11,476 nucleotides of DNA from positions 1 to 11,476 of the forward strand of contig CAZQEN010000260.1 of assembly GCA_964591605.1 (NCBI GenBank), written 5' to 3'. The stretch comes from CAYLLT01 sp964591605. Its GTDB lineage: Bacteria > Planctomycetota > Phycisphaerae > UBA1845 > PWPN01. The position numbers and the translations under genes were made by a program. This document shows positions 1-8,100 of this stretch, one piece after another (position 1 is the first letter of the stretch; every line of letters starts with the position of its first letter). The notes below the pieces were generated by a model that did not search any database, was not told the origin of the DNA, and saw only the letters and a list, made by a program, of their open reading frames with translations.

Positions 1-30
1 CCGACTTTCCAGCCGTCCTCAACGTCAACA

Positions 31-60
31 TCTCACGTCTCACGTCTCACATCTCACATC
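31..60. repeat. 7-bp tandem repeat tract (TCTCACR)
   Basis: Four consecutive 7-bp units are visible: TCTCACG twice, then TCTCACA twice, followed by a partial fifth unit. Read on the other strand it is a GTGAGAY tract. It lies in the non-coding leader upstream of the glycosidase gene. Nothing else recognisable lies in positions 1-70. It may be a small variable-number repeat. No function can be read from it. Confidence 0.8.
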
Positions 61-71
61 ACCCCCCCGCC

Positions 72-102
72 TTGACACCCGTCGGGCATTGGCTTCTCTT
101 AC
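72..102 (+). promoter_or_regulatory. possible promoter of the glycosidase gene
   Basis: A perfect TTGACA box lies at 72-77, which is conspicuous in DNA this GC-rich. A T-rich stretch follows at 94-102 (TTCTCTTAC), 16-19 bases downstream, but it matches a -10 TATAAT box poorly. The position, 50-80 bases ahead of the start codon, suits a promoter. The call rests mainly on the -35-like box and is weak. Confidence 0.25.
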
Positions 103-140
103 GGGCCGGTCGTGGAGTGGCTGCTGTGACGTGTGAACCT

Positions 141-144
141 GGAG
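141..144 (+). promoter_or_regulatory. ribosome binding site of the glycosidase gene
   Basis: GGAG ends 7 bases before the ATG at 152. Together with the signal peptide that begins directly at this ATG, it fixes the start codon. Confidence 0.6.
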
Positions 145-151
145 ATCCCCA

Positions 152-2611
152 ATGAGAGCCAACGCCTTGTGTGCCCTGATCGGGTCGGTGATTCCCGCGG
201 TCGTCCTGGCCGCGGACGAGCGGGCCAAACCGCTGGTCAACGCGATCGACGTGTTTCCCGTCGAGGCCGGCAACAAGCACTACATCGGCAACCGCGAGCC
301 GCTCATGCCCAGCCCGCTCTTCAAGCTCCCGATCGGGGCGGTCCGGCCGGAGGGGTGGCTGCGCGGGCAGCTCGAGCTGCTGGCCGACGGGATGATCGGG
401 CACCTCACCGAGATCAGCCCGTGGTGCGAGTTCAAAACCAGCGCCTGGGTCGACCCGCACGGGCAGGGCAAGAACGGCTGGGAGGAACTGCCCTACTGGC
501 TCAAGGGCTTCATCGACCTGGGCTATGTCCTCGAGGACGAGCGCATCATCAGCGAGGCGAAAAAGTGGGTCGAGGCCGTGCTCGCCAGCCAGCGGCCCGA
601 CGGCTACTTCGGCGCCGAGGCCAACCGCGAGAACAGCGACCTGTGGCCCAATATGGTCATGCTCTACGCCCTGCGGACGTATCACGAGAAGACCGGCGAC
701 TTCCGCGTCATCCAGTTCATGACGAAGTATTTCAAATGGCAGACCACCGTCCCGCTCGAGAAATTCCTGCCCGGGAGCTGGCAGAAGATCCGCGGCGGGG
801 ACAACCTCGACAGCATCTACTGGCTCTACAACCGCACGGGCGGCAAGTGGCTGCTCGACCTGGCCCGCGTCTGCCACGAGATGACCGCCCAGTGGACGCA
901 GGGATTTCCCACCTGGCACGGTGTGAACATCACGCAGGCCTTCCGTGAGCCCGGGCAGTTCTGGCAGCAGGCCGGCGACGTGCGCTACCTGCAATCCAGC
1001 GAGAACCGCTATCAGACCGCGATGGACATGTACGGCCAGGTGCCCGGCGGGATGTTCGGGGCCGACGAAAACGCCCGCCCGGGGTTCACGGGCCCGCGCC
1101 AGGGAGCCGAGAGCTGCTCGATCATCGAGTTCATGTACAGCTTTGAGTACCTGCTCAAGGCGACGGGCGACGGGATGTGGGCGGACCACTGCGAGGAGGT
1201 GGCGTTCAATTCGCTGCCGTGCGCGATGACGCCCGACTACAAGGGCCTGCACTATCTCACCGCGCCCAACCAGGTGCAGCTCGACCGGGCCAGCAAGTCG
1301 CCGCTCATCCAGAACGGCGGCGACATGTTCAGCTACACGCCCTACGAGCAATACCGCTGCTGCCAGCACAACATCTCGCACGGCTGGCCGTACTACAGCG
1401 AGCACCTCTGGCTCGCGACCGCCGGAAACGGCCTGGCGGCGGCGATGTATGCCCCCTCGAGCGTGAAGGCCAAAGTCGGTGCCGACGGGACCGAGGTGAC
1501 CGTGTCGGAGAAGACGGAGTACCCGTTCGGCGAGCGCGTCGAACTGACGCTCGCGACCGCCAAACCCGTCCATTTCCCGCTCGCTCTGCGCGTGCCGCGC
1601 TGGTGCGAGGGCTTCGCGGTGACCGTGAACGGGGCCAGGCAGAAGGTAACGGCCAAACCGCTCCAGTGGGTAACCATCACGCAGGAATGGCGCGACGGCG
1701 ACCTTGTCGAGATCGAGCTGCCCATGCAGATTACGGCCACGGTGTGGGCGAAGAACCGCAACACCGTCTCGATCCACCGCGGCCCGCTGAGTTACTCGCT
1801 CAAGATCGGTGAGCGCTGGGCGAAATACGACACCGGTCGGAGCTGGCCGGGTTTCGAGGTGTTTCCGACGACGCCGTGGAATTACGGGCTGATCGTCGAC
1901 ACGAAGAAACCGTCGGCGTCGTTTGAGCTGGTGCGCAGCGGCGAACCGGTAGGCCCGCAGCCGTTCACCCCCGACGCCGCGCCGCTGGCCCTCAAGGGCA
2001 GGGGCAAGCGCCTGCCGGATTGGAAGCTCGAACCCAACGGCCTGATCGGTGAGATCCAGCAGAGCCCGGTCTCGTCCGACGAGCCGGAGGAGGCGGTCAC
2101 GCTCATTCCGATGGGCTGCGCCCGCCTGCGCGTCTCGGCATTCCCGATGATCGGCGAGGGCGTGCCGCCGGCGGCCCCCGCTGCTCCGTCGGGCGTGGAC
2201 GTGAGCGCGTCAGTCACGGGTCCCAGCGACACGCTCGCCGCGCTGAGCGACGGGATCGTGCCGACGGCTTCGAACGACACCCGCGTGCCGCGCTTCACCT
2301 GGTGGGAAAACCGCGGGAGCGGCCAGTGGGTGGAGTACCGCTTCCACGAGTACCGCAGGCTCTCCTGGAGCGAGGTCTTCTGGTTCGACGATTCAGGCAT
2401 CGGCGGCTGCCGCACGCCCCTGCGCTGGCGGCTCCTGTACGCCGAGGGCAAGCGCTGGAAGGACGTGAAGGCCACCGGCGATTACGGCGCAGCGAAGGAC
2501 AAGTTCAACCGGGTGACCTTCGAGCCGGTGACGACCAACCGCATCCGGCTGTTCGCTGAGTTCCAACCGGAGTATTCAGCCGGTATCCTGGAGTGGCGGG
2601 TCGGGGAGTGA
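152..2611 (+). CDS. secreted DUF1680/GH127-like glycoside hydrolase (putative beta-L-arabinofuranosidase)
   Basis: An 819-residue exported protein. Residues 1-20 form a signal peptide with likely cleavage at VLA|AD. The N-terminal part (IGAVRPEGWLRGQLELLADG) is typical of the DUF1680/GH127 family, an (alpha/alpha)6 barrel followed by beta-sandwiches. Studied GH127 enzymes use a zinc-bound cysteine as nucleophile. The corresponding residues are visible here: E320 and C322 in AESC, and the pair C403-C404 in YRCCQHN. E306 may be the acid/base, but this is inferred from spacing. Residues ~685-818 form an extra C-terminal domain resembling discoidin/galactose-binding sandwiches (GQWVEYRF ... NRIRLFAEF), perhaps for sugar binding. 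Known relatives release terminal beta-L-arabinofuranose, but DUF1680 proteins are diverse, so the substrate is uncertain. A GGAG precedes the ATG. The stop codon directly abuts that of the convergent esterase gene, which may act on the same polysaccharide. Confidence 0.88.
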   Translation: MRANALCALIGSVIPAVVLAADERAKPLVNAIDVFPVEAGNKHYIGNREPLMPSPLFKLPIGAVRPEGWLRGQLELLADGMIGHLTEISPWCEFKTSAWVDPHGQGKNGWEELPYWLKGFIDLGYVLEDERIISEAKKWVEAVLASQRPDGYFGAEANRENSDLWPNMVMLYALRTYHEKTGDFRVIQFMTKYFKWQTTVPLEKFLPGSWQKIRGGDNLDSIYWLYNRTGGKWLLDLARVCHEMTAQWTQGFPTWHGVNITQAFREPGQFWQQAGDVRYLQSSENRYQTAMDMYGQVPGGMFGADENARPGFTGPRQGAESCSIIEFMYSFEYLLKATGDGMWADHCEEVAFNSLPCAMTPDYKGLHYLTAPNQVQLDRASKSPLIQNGGDMFSYTPYEQYRCCQHNISHGWPYYSEHLWLATAGNGLAAAMYAPSSVKAKVGADGTEVTVSEKTEYPFGERVELTLATAKPVHFPLALRVPRWCEGFAVTVNGARQKVTAKPLQWVTITQEWRDGDLVEIELPMQITATVWAKNRNTVSIHRGPLSYSLKIGERWAKYDTGRSWPGFEVFPTTPWNYGLIVDTKKPSASFELVRSGEPVGPQPFTPDAAPLALKGRGKRLPDWKLEPNGLIGEIQQSPVSSDEPEEAVTLIPMGCARLRVSAFPMIGEGVPPAAPAAPSGVDVSASVTGPSDTLAALSDGIVPTASNDTRVPRFTWWENRGSGQWVEYRFHEYRRLSWSEVFWFDDSGIGGCRTPLRWRLLYAEGKRWKDVKATGDYGAAKDKFNRVTFEPVTTNRIRLFAEFQPEYSAGILEWRVGE

Positions 2612-4573
2612 TCAGTCGGCGCCGTGGGCCACCGCGGGCTCGCCTTTGACGTAGCCCAGCGAGGCCAGAAAGCGGTCGGCCAGGGTCAGGGTTTCCCGAA
2701 AATACTTTCCATTGCTTCTTGATAGATTGAAGAAGCCATGGCCCTGGCCATCAAAGGCGGCGACCTCGCAGCGGTTCCCCGCTTCTTTCATGACACGGGC
2801 GAAATCGCGGATCTTCGCGATGGGGATGAGCTCGTCCTGCTCGCCGTGGAAGATGATCGTGGGCGGCAGACCCGCGCGGATGTGGTCGGCCGGTGAAAGC
2901 TCTTCGGGCTTGGCGCCCATGCGGGCGCGGATCCCGCGCATCCGCTCTCCGGCGTGCGCCGCCTGCTCTTGGTCGGGCGTCAGGTCGAGCGCCGGGTTGA
3001 ACAGCACCAGGGCATTCGGGCGGAAGCTGACCGCGGCGTCTTTCCCGCCCGTGAAGTCCTGGAGGGTGGCGGTGGCGGCCGCCAGGTGCCCCCCGGCCGA
3101 CCCGCCGGAGGCGGCGATCCGATCGGGGTCGATGCCCAGTTCAATCGCGTGGGCCCGCACCCAGCGGATGGCCGACTGGGCATCGGCCGTGCAGTCGGCG
3201 ATCATCGCCCGGTGCCGCGTGTACACGCGGTAATCGGCGGTGGCCGCGACCATGCCCCGCGAGGCCAGGTACCGGCACTGCGGCACGAACTGGCCGGGCG
3301 ATCCGCCCAGCCAGCCGCCGCCGAAGAAGAACACGATCGCCGGCCGCCGGTCCCTCGCCTTCCAGTCGGGGGGCATGAAGAAGTACAGGTTCAGCTTCAC
3401 GTCGCCCACCTGCCTGTAGAGCATGCGGCGGGCATCGCTCAGATCGCCCTCCTCGGCGGGTGCGGAGGCGGGCGCCTGGCTCCTGCCCGACGCCTCTGAT
3501 GGGCGGCGCGCCGGCCCGGCCGCCTGCTTGAGATGCTTGTCGAAGAAGGCCGCCGTCGCCTCCAGAACGCCCGGATAGCCGCCGACCCCGTGCCCGCCCC
3601 CCTTGACCACGTGCAGCGTCACGTCCAGGCGCGCCTCCTTCAGGAGGTCGTGCAGCCGCTGGCTGTGTTTGAACGGGACGGTGGGGTCCGCGTCGCCGTG
3701 GACGATCAGGAACGGCGGATCGTCCTTCGAGATGAAGGACACCGGGCTGGCCATCCGGGCGGCCTCACGCTTCTGCTCCCACGGGCCGCCCAGCAACTGG
3801 GCCAGCGCCCTCTCGACGATCGCCGGCTGCGTGGTGGGCTCCGGCCGCACGTAGTCCTCGCGGATGAAGTCCGCCGGGCCGCAGAAGTCGGCCACCGCCC
3901 GCACCCGGCTCGAGTACTGCAGGTTTCCACCCACGTCGCCTTCGAGTTCCTTGACATCGCCCGACGTGCCCAGCAGCGCGACCAGGTGTCCGCCGGCCGA
4001 TCCGCCGCAGGCGCCGACGCGGCCGGGGTCGAAGCCATGCTCGCCCGCATGAGCCCGCACCCAGCGCACGGCCGCCTTGCAGTCGTGGATCTGGGCCGGG
4101 AACTGCGCCGTGCCCGACAGGCGGTAGTTGATGCTGACCACCGCATAACCCTTCGCCGCGAACGACGCGATCGGGCAGTTGTTCTTGTTCCCGGAGACCC
4201 AGGCGCCGCCGTGAATCCACAGGATGACCGGCAGCGGCCCGGTGGTTTCCTCGGGCTTGTAGATGTCGAGCAGCAGGGACTGGTCGCCGACGCGGGCGTA
4301 CTCGATGTCAGCACGGCGCTGGACGCCGGGGGGAACGCCGCCCCTGGAGGGCTGCGTCGCGGCTCGGCGACTCGCCTGACGGGCCTCAAGCTGCTGGCGG
4401 ATGGCCTGCCGCTCCTGCTCGTCGATCTGGCCGTCGCCGTTCCGGTCGAAGCGCCGAAGCAGCCGCTGCTGCCGTGTTTCTCCTTCTGGAGCTTGTTGCT
4501 CCTGCGCGCTTAGCGCGGGGGCCAGCAGTGCAGCGAGGCAGACCACACGAACCCATGACCTGGTGGCGGGCAT
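2612..4573 (-). CDS. secreted EF-hand protein with two tandem alpha/beta-hydrolase (esterase) domains
   Basis: A 653-residue exported protein. The ATG at 4573 is chosen because AAGGAG lies 6 bases upstream and a signal peptide starts there (VVCLAALLAPALSA|QEQ). A canonical EF-hand loop occupies residues 43-54 (DRNGDGQIDEQE), suggesting calcium binding. Esterase domain 1 spans about 75-350: oxyanion motif HGGAW 121-125, nucleophile S192 in GGSAGG, D296 and H328. A Pro/Ala/Ser-rich linker covers about 351-377. Domain 2 spans about 378-640: S492 in GGSAGG, D580 and H612. Its oxyanion motif is FGGGW (417-421), with Phe where His is usual. Both triads look intact. The folds resemble the Abhydrolase_3/BD-FAE group of carbohydrate esterases, so removal of acetyl or feruloyl groups from polysaccharide is plausible but inferred. 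It is convergent with the glycosidase gene. It lies downstream of the kinase gene on the same strand, separated from it by repeats. Confidence 0.88.
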   Translation of the reverse strand: MPATRSWVRVVCLAALLAPALSAQEQQAPEGETRQQRLLRRFDRNGDGQIDEQERQAIRQQLEARQASRRAATQPSRGGVPPGVQRRADIEYARVGDQSLLLDIYKPEETTGPLPVILWIHGGAWVSGNKNNCPIASFAAKGYAVVSINYRLSGTAQFPAQIHDCKAAVRWVRAHAGEHGFDPGRVGACGGSAGGHLVALLGTSGDVKELEGDVGGNLQYSSRVRAVADFCGPADFIREDYVRPEPTTQPAIVERALAQLLGGPWEQKREAARMASPVSFISKDDPPFLIVHGDADPTVPFKHSQRLHDLLKEARLDVTLHVVKGGGHGVGGYPGVLEATAAFFDKHLKQAAGPARRPSEASGRSQAPASAPAEEGDLSDARRMLYRQVGDVKLNLYFFMPPDWKARDRRPAIVFFFGGGWLGGSPGQFVPQCRYLASRGMVAATADYRVYTRHRAMIADCTADAQSAIRWVRAHAIELGIDPDRIAASGGSAGGHLAAATATLQDFTGGKDAAVSFRPNALVLFNPALDLTPDQEQAAHAGERMRGIRARMGAKPEELSPADHIRAGLPPTIIFHGEQDELIPIAKIRDFARVMKEAGNRCEVAAFDGQGHGFFNLSRSNGKYFRETLTLADRFLASLGYVKGEPAVAHGAD

Positions 4574-4579
4574 CAGAGT

Positions 4580-4585
4580 CTCCTT
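4580..4585 (-). promoter_or_regulatory. ribosome binding site of the esterase gene
   Basis: On the minus strand AAGGAG ends 6 bases before the ATG at 4573. This strong site decides in favour of that ATG over an in-frame GTG at 4645, which would put 24 extra residues ahead of an otherwise complete signal peptide. Confidence 0.75.
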
Positions 4586-4677
4586 CGGACAAACGAGGGT
4601 GCGCGGAGCACGTTCCACGACATGAACGCCCGGCGGGAACTGCACTGGTCCCCCGCCGCGCCGCGCAGGAGCCCGGC

Positions 4678-4706
4678 AGTATCGCGGTCTTCGGCGGTGA
4701 ATTCAA
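4678..4706 (-). promoter_or_regulatory. candidate sigma70-type promoter of the esterase gene
   Basis: On the minus strand TTGAAT (4701-4706) and GATACT (4678-4683) are separated by exactly 17 bases. Each matches four of six consensus positions. Transcription would start near 4671 and give a leader of roughly 100 bases before the ATG at 4573. The match could be chance. Confidence 0.3.
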
Positions 4707-4764
4707 CGCCGGCGCCGCCCCGCGCCGACGTGCGGGTCCGCGACACGATCGGCGGGCCGAAAGC

Positions 4765-4878
4765 GATTGTGGTGCAGGCGTCTCGCCTGCACGGGCAGCC
4801 AAGATCCGCCGCAGCGGACACCACAACGGACGGTTCCGCCGCCCGACAGGGTGTCACGCCCCCCCGACGTGCCGGCGA
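4765..4878. repeat. hairpin-rich ~115-bp tandem repeat, copy 1
   Basis: This is the first of three head-to-tail copies (114 bp). It contains a perfect 9-bp inverted repeat, GTGCAGGCG and its complement, around the loop TCT at 4772-4792. The second hairpin is weakened compared with copies 2 and 3: one G is missing, leaving TCCGC/GCGGA with loop CGCA. The outer arm TGTGGTG still has a matching CACCACA. There is no convincing gene in the repeat. Open frames through it are by-products of composition. Confidence 0.9.
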
Positions 4879-4994
4879 GATTGTGGTGCAGGCGTCTCGC
4901 CTGCACGGGCAGCCAAGATCCGCCGCAGGCGGACACCACAGCGGACGGTTCCGCCGCCCGACCGGAGTGTCACGCACCCCCGACGTGCCGGCGA
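4879..4994. repeat. hairpin-rich ~115-bp tandem repeat, copy 2
   Basis: A 116-bp copy starting exactly where copy 1 ends. It keeps the 9-bp GTGCAGGCG hairpin (4886-4906). It has a perfect second hairpin TCCGCC-GCA-GGCGGA and a third GCGGA-CGGT-TCCGC. The arms TGTGGTG and CACCACA enclose the first two hairpins. Its tail differs from the other copies by an inserted base and several substitutions (CGACCGGAGTG where the others read CGACAGGGTG). Confidence 0.9.
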
Positions 4995-5109
4995 GATTGT
5001 GGTGCAGGCGTCTCGCCTGCACGGGCAGCCAAGATCCGCCGCAGGCGGACACCACAGCGGACGGTTCCGCCGCCCGACAGGGTGTCACGCCCCCCCGACG
5101 TGACGGCGA
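4995..5109. repeat. hairpin-rich ~115-bp tandem repeat, copy 3
   Basis: A 115-bp copy with all hairpins of copy 2 intact (9-bp hairpin at 5002-5022). It ends only four bases before the kinase stop codon (5114-5116). The kinase transcript, read on the minus strand, therefore runs straight into the array. There is no T-tract after any hairpin, so a classical intrinsic terminator is not evident, though the structures could still stabilise or end the mRNA. Confidence 0.9.
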
Positions 5110-5113
5110 GGGG

Positions 5114-8100
5114 CTATCGCACCGGATCGGCAATGACGGCGATGAGCTGGGCGGGATCGGTCACGCGCGGGCCGGCGAAGCCGGCATCTTCGGCGGCCTC
5201 GTTGAGCGCGCCCACGATGCGGCTGGGGCTCTGGTTCGCCGGCGCGAGCAGGACGGCCTTCGCCAACGGCACACGCGAAACAGTGAGCGACTGCGGCTGG
5301 GTGAAGAACGGTTGCACGCCCGGCCCGCACAGCGCGTTCACGTCAGGCGACGCCGATGGCGAGGGCGTCAGGCTCACCATCGTCCAGATCGCGGTGTGCC
5401 AGCTTCCTTCGAGGGTCTTCTTGGGGCACAGGTCGCGGAGTCGCGTGATCGAGCCCGTCCATGACTCCTTCTCGATGCGAGCGTTACCCCCCGGGTCCTC
5501 GCGGCTCTTGAGCAGTTGCAGCGACGGCGTGAACGACCCGAACGGCAGATCCTCAATATGGGCGAACCACAGCGGACCATCGAGGCCCAGGGCAATACCA
5601 AGGCTGGGATTGGAGGCGTCCACCAGCCGGCTGGCCTGTTTGAGCCGGTCGATGACGGGTTTCAGGAGTCGCTCACCGCGGTTGGCGCCGCCGCCCTTGA
5701 GTTCGGCCAGAACGGCGCTGGCCGGGCCGAGATTGACGTATTCGGGCTGCGAAGCATCGATACTGCTCCAGCACAGGACGTGCACGTTGTCGGCCCAGAG
5801 GTACTCCGCGAAGATCACCGGCTGAATCGCCCGCCCGCGGGAACTGAGTCCGACCATCGGATCACGCAGCCGCGTCGTCGCGTTTTCGATGGTGGTCGAC
5901 ACCGTCGCCTGCCACTTGCAGCCGCCGATGGCCGCCAGCAGCGCGGACGCCTGAGCGGCCGACGGGCGTGCCGGCAAGCTGGCGAGCTGCTGCGCCTCCA
6001 CCTGGCGGCGCGGGGTCAGCCACTTCACCAGCGCCGGCGACTCCGCCGGCTTACGCAGTTCCGACGGGATCCTCACCACGAACTGCGTTTGCCCGTTGGG
6101 GCGTCCGCCTGCAGACTTCAGTGCACCCGCTTTGACCGTGACGGTGAGTGTGTCCCGAGTTGGATGGTTGAGCGTCAGGCGGCTCTGGTCGGTGGCTTTC
6201 AGTGCATCGGCCGGATCGACCGTGATCGCACCCGGCAGGGAGCCGGCGGCGGCCGGGCCCAGGTCGATCAGCACCGGCAGCTTCGCGGCCACAAAGTTGC
6301 CCGACGCATCCTTCGTCGCCGTCGACTCGAGTGCCGACGGTTCCACCGTCGGCGCGGCCGGAATGGTATACGTGAAGCTCTTGGTCGTGAGATTGGGCGA
6401 CAGAACCCACTTGCCGGCGGGTGCGGCAAGCTGCACGGTCACTTTGTCGCCGTCCTTGCCGCTCGGGGTCAGCGTGAACGTATGCTTCTGCGCAGCCGCC
6501 GCTGCGAGCGGAGCGCCGAGCTGGCAGTTGCCCAACTGAACCGCGGCCGCGTCCAGGGCCGTCGGCTTGTCGAACTCAACGGTGCACTGGATCGAGTTGG
6601 GCGGCCAGATGTTTCCGCCCGCCGGCTCACACGTGAACGCCACCACCTGAGCGAGTGCCGGAGGCGGCGGCTCCGGCGGCTTACGCAACTCCGGCGGGAT
6701 CCTCACCACGAACCGCGTTTGCTCGTTGGGGCGTCCGCCTTCCGACTTCAGTGCGCCCGCTTTGACCGTGACGGTGATCGTTTCCCGAGTCGGATGGTTG
6801 AGGGTCAATCTCCCCTGCTCGTGGGCGGTCAGCGCCTCGGACGGATCCACCTGAATCCCGCTCGGCACCGCGGCGGCCGCCGCTGCGCCCAGATCGATCA
6901 CGACCGGCAGTTTGGCCGCCACGAAGCCGCCTTCCGCCTTCGTCGCGGTGTTGCCGACGGCCGTCGGCTCGATGGTCGGCGCGGCCGGAATGGTATACGT
7001 GAAGCTCTTGGTCGTGAGATTGGGCGACAGAACCCACTTGCCGGCGGGTGCGGCAAGCTGCACGGTCACTTTGTCGCCGTCCTTGCCGCTCGGGGTCAGC
7101 GTGAACGTATGCTTCTGCGCAGCCGCCGCTGCGAGCGGAGCGCCGAGCTGGCAGTTGCCCAACTGAACCGCGGCCGCGTCCAGGGCCGTCGGCTTGTCGA
7201 ACTCAACGGTGCACTGGATCGAGTTGGGCGGCCAGATGTTTCCGCCCGCCGGCTCACACGTGAACGCCACCACCTGAGCGAGTGCCGGAGGCGGCGGCTC
7301 CGGCGGCTTACGCAACTCCGGCGGGATCCTCACCACGAACCGCGTTTGCTCGTTGGGGCGTCCGCCTTCCGACTTCAGTGCGCCCGCTTTGACCGTGACG
7401 GTGATCGTTTCCCGAGTCGGATGGTTGAGGGTCAATCTCCCCTGCTCGTGGGCGGTCAGCGCCTCGGACGGATCCACCTGAATCCCGCTCGGCACCGCGG
7501 CGGCCGCCGCTGCGCCCAGATCGATCACGACCGGCAGTTTGGCCGCCACGAAGCCGCCTTCCGCCTTCGTCGCGGTGTTGCCGACGGCCGTCGGCTCGAT
7601 GGTGGGAGCGGCCGGGACGGCGTACGTGAACTGGCGCGTCACACCCGCCTGGATGGGCATGGTCGGGCTGCCCTCCGCGAGCTGAACGACGACCTGCTGC
7701 CCGTCTTTCGCTGTCGGCGTCACGGCCACGGTGTGCGTCTGCGACACGCCCGGATTGATCCGGCCCAGAGTCGCGTTCACGACCCGAATTGCATCGGGCT
7801 CCAGCCGCGCCGGCTTGTTGAATCTGACCGTGCAGTTGAACTGGGTCAGCGGCCAGAGATACTGGCCCGTCGGCTGGCATTGAAACTCCACCACCTGCGC
7901 AAGGGTAGGCGGCGGCGGCCCCGTGGCCAGGGTCACCTTCAAGGTGAAGGGCTCTGTTCGGGCGATCTCTTTCCCGTCGAGCAGCACCGCGCACTGGTAA
8001 TCGCCCTGATCAGCGGACAACACCGACGGCCGGTTCAGTGTCGCGCCATTCTCTTTCGAGAGTGGTGTTCCTTGGCCCTGCTGGAGCCGGTACCACTGAT

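Noticed and set aside
59..1777. 572-codon open frame antisense to the glycosidase
   Set aside because: It is Arg/Val/Leu-rich, has no recognisable motif and lies opposite a gene with clear catalytic residues. Long antisense frames are expected at this GC content.
3533..4513. 326-codon open frame antisense to the esterase
   Set aside because: It mirrors codon third-position bias of the esterase gene, which has two intact catalytic triads. No signal peptide, motif or ribosome site supports it.
4574..4645. Upstream GTG start extending the esterase by 24 residues
   Set aside because: The ATG at 4573 has AAGGAG at proper spacing and begins a normal signal peptide. The extension would bury it.
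4765..5109. CRISPR array
   Set aside because: The units are directly adjacent with no unique spacers, are about 115 bp long and number only three.
4765..5109. Rho-independent terminator of the kinase gene
   Set aside because: Strong hairpins are present but none is followed by a run of T on the transcribed strand, so a classical terminator cannot be called.
4573..5464. Several open frames running through the ~115-bp repeats on both strands
   Set aside because: They repeat the same peptide because the DNA repeats, are open in several frames at once, and run into the kinase gene. No start signal or domain supports them.
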